Notes under the pieces: generated by a model
What the model saw: only the letters and a program-made list of their open reading frames with translations
The model's database searches: none
Told to the model about the DNA's origin: nothing
Program-made: the position numbers and the translations under genes
Source: Saliniplasma sp051745305
GTDB lineage: Archaea; Thermoplasmatota; Thermoplasmata; Halarchaeoplasmatales; Halarchaeoplasmataceae
Length of the DNA: 7,434 nt
NCBI GenBank assembly: GCA_051745305.1
Contig: JBNJDY010000069.1
Location: 1-7,434 of the forward strand
Direction: 5' to 3'
Shown: piece after piece, positions 5,290-7,434 of the stretch
Position numbering within the stretch: the first letter of the stretch is position 1
Layout of the letters: every line of letters begins with the position of its first letter

Positions 5290-6536
5290 TTCCCCGAAAC
5301 CAATTCCATAGCTTTACCTTTTGCGGTTTTCATTATCTCTTCTTCTCCATCTACATATCGGTTGCGCATCACGATCTTACCGTCTATTATAACGTCAGTT
5401 ACATCAGAACCGCTCATGGAGTAGATGATATCCGAAATCGGATTGTGTCCAGGTATCGATGTCACACCTTTTTCTATAAGAATTAAATCCGCTGCTTTCC
5501 CCTCTTCTATAACTCCTCCACCGGTTTTGAGAGCTTCAGCTCCGTGTTTTGTTATCATCTCGTAAGCCTCTTCCGCAGGTAATCTTGTCGGGTATCCTGG
5601 CATCTTTTGTTGTATAGCAGCGATCTTGGCCTCTTCCAACATATCTAGATTGTTATTAGATGCACAGCCATCGGTTCCGATAGTGACTTTTACGTCATTC
5701 TCTTTAAGTTTAGAATAATTCATCGGTTTGCCCACTCCCAACTTCATGTTCGATGTGGGATTATGGCTGACGGTGACTTTATTTTGACCTAAATTAACGA
5801 AATCTTCATCTTCCAACCAAACGGAGTGAGCGGCTATCAATCTCTCGTTCAACAGACCAACTTCTTTTAGATACCCAGTAAGTGAGATATCATGGTCTTG
5901 TTTAAAATCCTTCAACTCATTTTCAGTTTCTGCAAGATGAAGGTTCACTAAAAGGTCTTCATCAGTTGATTTTTCAGCACACCATCCCAGCATTTCTTTT
6001 GAAGCGGTGTAGACTGCATGAGGTCCTAAGGCGGGTTGGATATTGCTGTATCGTTCCATACTTTTTAAAAAATCTTCTGTCTTTTCTATCTCAGATCTTC
6101 TTTTTTCCTCGTCTCCAAGATCTATCATTCCATAACTAATCACAGCCTTCATGCCCATCTCATTTACAGCTTTAGCCGTAGATTCCATGAAGAAATACAT
6201 ATCGCTGAAAGCGACTGTACCCGTTTTGATCATCTCCAAGCAGGCTAGTTTAGTCCCCCAGTAAACATAATCTTCGTTCAATCTTGCTTCAACGGGCCAG
6301 ATCTCCTCTTCCAGCCATCTTTGAAGGGGCATGTCATCAGCAAAACCTCTAAGTAAACTCATGGCCGCGTGGGTATGGGTGTTGACGAATCCAGGTGATA
6401 AGTACTTGCCTTCTGCGTTTAAGATCTCGTCACCATCTTCATCTTTACTTATGCTTCTTATTTCACCGTCTTCGACCAGAACATCCCAGATACCGTCTTT
6501 ACCGATTATATCCGCATTTTTGATAACTAAACTCAT
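5286..6536 (-). CDS. dadD: 5'-deoxyadenosine / 5'-methylthioadenosine / S-adenosylhomocysteine deaminase (DadD type)
   Basis: Metal-dependent amidohydrolase of 416 residues. It is expected to deaminate the adenine of SAM-derived nucleosides (5'-deoxyadenosine, methylthioadenosine, S-adenosylhomocysteine) to the inosine forms. Catalytic residues of the SAH/MTA deaminase family are present in order: H54 and H56 in 'NTHTHA', E83 in 'WPVEAR', H173 in 'LGPHAVYTAS', H200 and E203 in 'NLHLAETENE', H237 in 'IAAHSVWL' and D289 in 'GTDGCASNN'. The N- and C-terminal ends form the usual small beta-sandwich ('GKAADLILIEKG', 'VIIDGKIVM'). I chose the ATG at 6536, with GTGAT 4 nt upstream, over a GTG at 6545 that overlaps the previous stop. 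It is the middle gene of the operon. DadD-like specificity rather than a cytosine or guanine deaminase role is supported by the neighbours. Which nucleoside is preferred cannot be read from the sequence. Confidence 0.9.
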   Translation of the reverse strand: MSLVIKNADIIGKDGIWDVLVEDGEIRSISKDEDGDEILNAEGKYLSPGFVNTHTHAAMSLLRGFADDMPLQRWLEEEIWPVEARLNEDYVYWGTKLACLEMIKTGTVAFSDMYFFMESTAKAVNEMGMKAVISYGMIDLGDEEKRRSEIEKTEDFLKSMERYSNIQPALGPHAVYTASKEMLGWCAEKSTDEDLLVNLHLAETENELKDFKQDHDISLTGYLKEVGLLNERLIAAHSVWLEDEDFVNLGQNKVTVSHNPTSNMKLGVGKPMNYSKLKENDVKVTIGTDGCASNNNLDMLEEAKIAAIQQKMPGYPTRLPAEEAYEMITKHGAEALKTGGGVIEEGKAADLILIEKGVTSIPGHNPISDIIYSMSGSDVTDVIIDGKIVMRNRYVDGEEEIMKTAKGKAMELVSGK

Positions 6537-6540
6537 GCAT

Positions 6541-6545
6541 ATCAC
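6541..6545 (-). promoter_or_regulatory. Shine-Dalgarno GTGAT of dadD, containing the upstream stop
   Basis: GTGAT is 4 nt before the ATG at 6536 and contains the TGA stop of the phosphorylase gene. It is the same stop-in-Shine-Dalgarno design seen before hpt. Confidence 0.55.
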
Positions 6546-7255
6546 AACCCTTCGAAATATGCTTCTAGGATCTCAGTAACGTTATCCCAATTATCTCTCG
6601 CTGTTTCGACGATATCTTCGTATTTGACTTTATCTGGTCCAATTCCATTGGCATAATTATCAACGGTAATTACGGATGCGTAGTCGATACTATTCTCCTG
6701 ACATAAAGTGGCTTCTGGGCACATTGTCATACCTACGACATCCCCGAATCCTTTCAATATTTGAACTTCCGCTTTAGTTTCTAATCTCGGTCCTCTCGTC
6801 ATGACGTAAACATCTTCATCTCGAACTTCTTTCTGGATCTTTTCAGATGCTTTCAGTAGACCTTTTCTGATGTCATTTAAAAGTGTAGGTGTTACGTGTT
6901 TGATCCTTTCATCGTAGAATGTCTGCACGTTCCAGAAATTCACGTAATCCCTGGGTATCGATATAGCTGGAACATTTATATCTTCATTTAAAGCGCCTGC
7001 CGATGAGATACCTATGATGTTTTTTACTTCTCTTTGAAGAGCGTATATATTTGCTCTATGGTTGATCTTGTGCGGTGGGATATCATGCTTTTTACCGTGT
7101 CGAAGCAGTAAAAAGACCTGTACACCATTGATCTCACCTTTTAAAAGCGGGGATGAAGGCGTACCCCATGATGTATAAGCATCTATCTCTTCCTGAACTT
7201 CAAAACCGTCCCAATCCTTGAAACTAGTTCCTCCGATCACTCCTATCTTCTTCAT
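6542..7255 (-). CDS. MTAP/PNP-family phosphorylase, probable S-methyl-5'-thioinosine phosphorylase
   Basis: Phosphorolyses the glycosidic bond of a 5'-modified purine nucleoside. Here it probably splits methylthioinosine (and perhaps 5'-deoxyinosine) to hypoxanthine and the sugar 1-phosphate. Family motifs: 'IGVIGGTSF' (4-12), 'RHGKKHDIPPHKINHRAN' (52-69), 'SSAGAL' (84-89), 'RGPRLET' (154-160) and 'VGMTMCPEA' (174-182). At the base-binding segment it reads 'VDNYANG' (198-204). Adenine-specific MTA phosphorylases carry a D-Y-D there, whereas 6-oxopurine enzymes carry Asn, so N200 suggests methylthioinosine specificity (inference). At 237 residues it is shorter than MTAPs of about 270, matching archaeal MTIP-type proteins. 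The start at 7255 has GTGAT 3 nt upstream. It is the first gene of the operon, followed by the deaminase that would supply its substrate and by the transferase that would use its product. Confidence 0.87.
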   Translation of the reverse strand: MKKIGVIGGTSFKDWDGFEVQEEIDAYTSWGTPSSPLLKGEINGVQVFLLLRHGKKHDIPPHKINHRANIYALQREVKNIIGISSAGALNEDINVPAISIPRDYVNFWNVQTFYDERIKHVTPTLLNDIRKGLLKASEKIQKEVRDEDVYVMTRGPRLETKAEVQILKGFGDVVGMTMCPEATLCQENSIDYASVITVDNYANGIGPDKVKYEDIVETARDNWDNVTEILEAYFEGL

Positions 7256-7258
7256 CGA

Positions 7259-7263
7259 ATCAC
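7259..7263 (-). promoter_or_regulatory. Shine-Dalgarno GTGAT of the phosphorylase gene
   Basis: GTGAT lies 3 nt before the ATG at 7255. With transcription start predicted near 7263, the leader would be only about 8 nt and almost entirely Shine-Dalgarno. Confidence 0.45.
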
Positions 7264-7285
7264 GTTGTGATTATCTGTTAAAGGG

Positions 7286-7299
7286 ATTTTAAATTTGTG
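7286..7299 (-). promoter_or_regulatory. TATA-like promoter of the nucleoside-salvage operon
   Basis: The minus strand reads CACAAATTTAAAAT. The TATA-like AATTTAAAAT is centred near 7290, predicting a start near 7263. It is the only promoter-like site upstream of the three tightly spaced genes. Confidence 0.4.
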
Positions 7300-7310
7300 C
7301 TTTCCAATAA

Positions 7311-7320
7311 CTTTTAATTT
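7311..7320 (+). promoter_or_regulatory. TATA-like promoter of the MTH1187-family gene
   Basis: CTTTTAATTT, centred near 7315, predicts a start near 7342, giving a leader of about 10 nt that consists mainly of the Shine-Dalgarno. It lies back to back with the salvage-operon promoter. Confidence 0.35.
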
Positions 7321-7341
7321 TAGCGGTATAATATCATTATA

Positions 7342-7347
7342 GGTGAT
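7342..7347 (+). promoter_or_regulatory. Shine-Dalgarno GGTGAT of the MTH1187-family gene
   Basis: GGTGAT, matching the archaeal 16S 3' end, sits 4 nt before the ATG at 7352. Confidence 0.65.
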
Positions 7348-7351
7348 ATAG

Positions 7352-7434
7352 ATGATAGTAGAATTTGCAATCGTGCCCTTAGATAGGGGAGAAAGTTTGA
7401 GCGAACACGTTTCTAAAGTTTTGGATATAGTGGA
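7352..7434 (+). CDS. MTH1187/YkoF-like (UPF0045) family protein, N-terminal fragment cut by the window end
   Basis: Only 27 codons are visible. They begin 'MIVEFAIVPLDRGESLSEHV' and continue into a helix. The short first strand, the 'P-L-x-x-G-x-S-[LV]-S' turn and the following helix match the start of the small ferredoxin-like MTH1187/UPF0045 family (about 95-100 residues). Members of this family have been described as binding thiamine or a related small ligand; its role in archaea is not settled. The start is well supported by GGTGAT 4 nt upstream. It is divergent from the nucleoside-salvage operon across 96 bp, and nothing in the sequence links the two functionally. The fragment is short, so the family call rests on one motif. 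Confidence 0.72.
   Translation, partial: MIVEFAIVPLDRGESLSEHVSKVLDIV

Overview
The window looks archaeal, most like a Thermoplasmatota-type euryarchaeon (inference). Start sites carry either TATA-like boxes about 27 nt upstream of an ATG with no leader, or Shine-Dalgarno sequences of the archaeal GGTGAT/GAGGAG type. The protein set also fits: a MoaD/SAMP-like ubiquitin-fold protein, an archaeal-type hypoxanthine phosphoribosyltransferase, a DadD-type deaminase, an MTH1187-family protein and a very large secreted beta-helix protein. The DNA is moderately AT-rich and densely packed, with 0 to 6 nt between genes inside each transcription unit. No RNA genes, CRISPR arrays or mobile elements were seen.

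Positions 1-1065 (minus strand) hold a three-gene unit: a winged-helix regulator first, then a small possibly Sm/SH3-barrel-like protein, then a short winged-helix protein with a very basic tail. None has a function I can name. It starts from an apparently leaderless promoter. Divergent to it, also apparently leaderless, is a MoaD/SAMP-like gene (1183-1440) ending in Gly-Gly. The 117 bp between them hold both promoters and a candidate operator.

Positions 1517-4717 (plus) encode a 1066-residue type I membrane protein. It has a signal peptide, an 18-coil right-handed beta-helix interrupted near its start by a duplicated 'GxNMISFP' module, two Ig-like/cadherin-like domains, one membrane helix, and a roughly 158-residue highly charged cytoplasmic tail containing two families of repeated short motifs. 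The tail is the most unusual item here.

Positions 7255-4714 (minus) hold a coherent three-gene pathway unit: 5'-methylthioinosine-type phosphorylase, then DadD-type 5'-deoxyadenosine/MTA/SAH deaminase, then hypoxanthine phosphoribosyltransferase. Together they would deaminate spent S-adenosylmethionine nucleosides, release hypoxanthine and return it to IMP. The last gene's stop codon overlaps the membrane-protein stop in a shared CTAG. At the right edge an MTH1187/UPF0045-family gene starts on the plus strand (7352, cut by the window end), divergent from the salvage operon.
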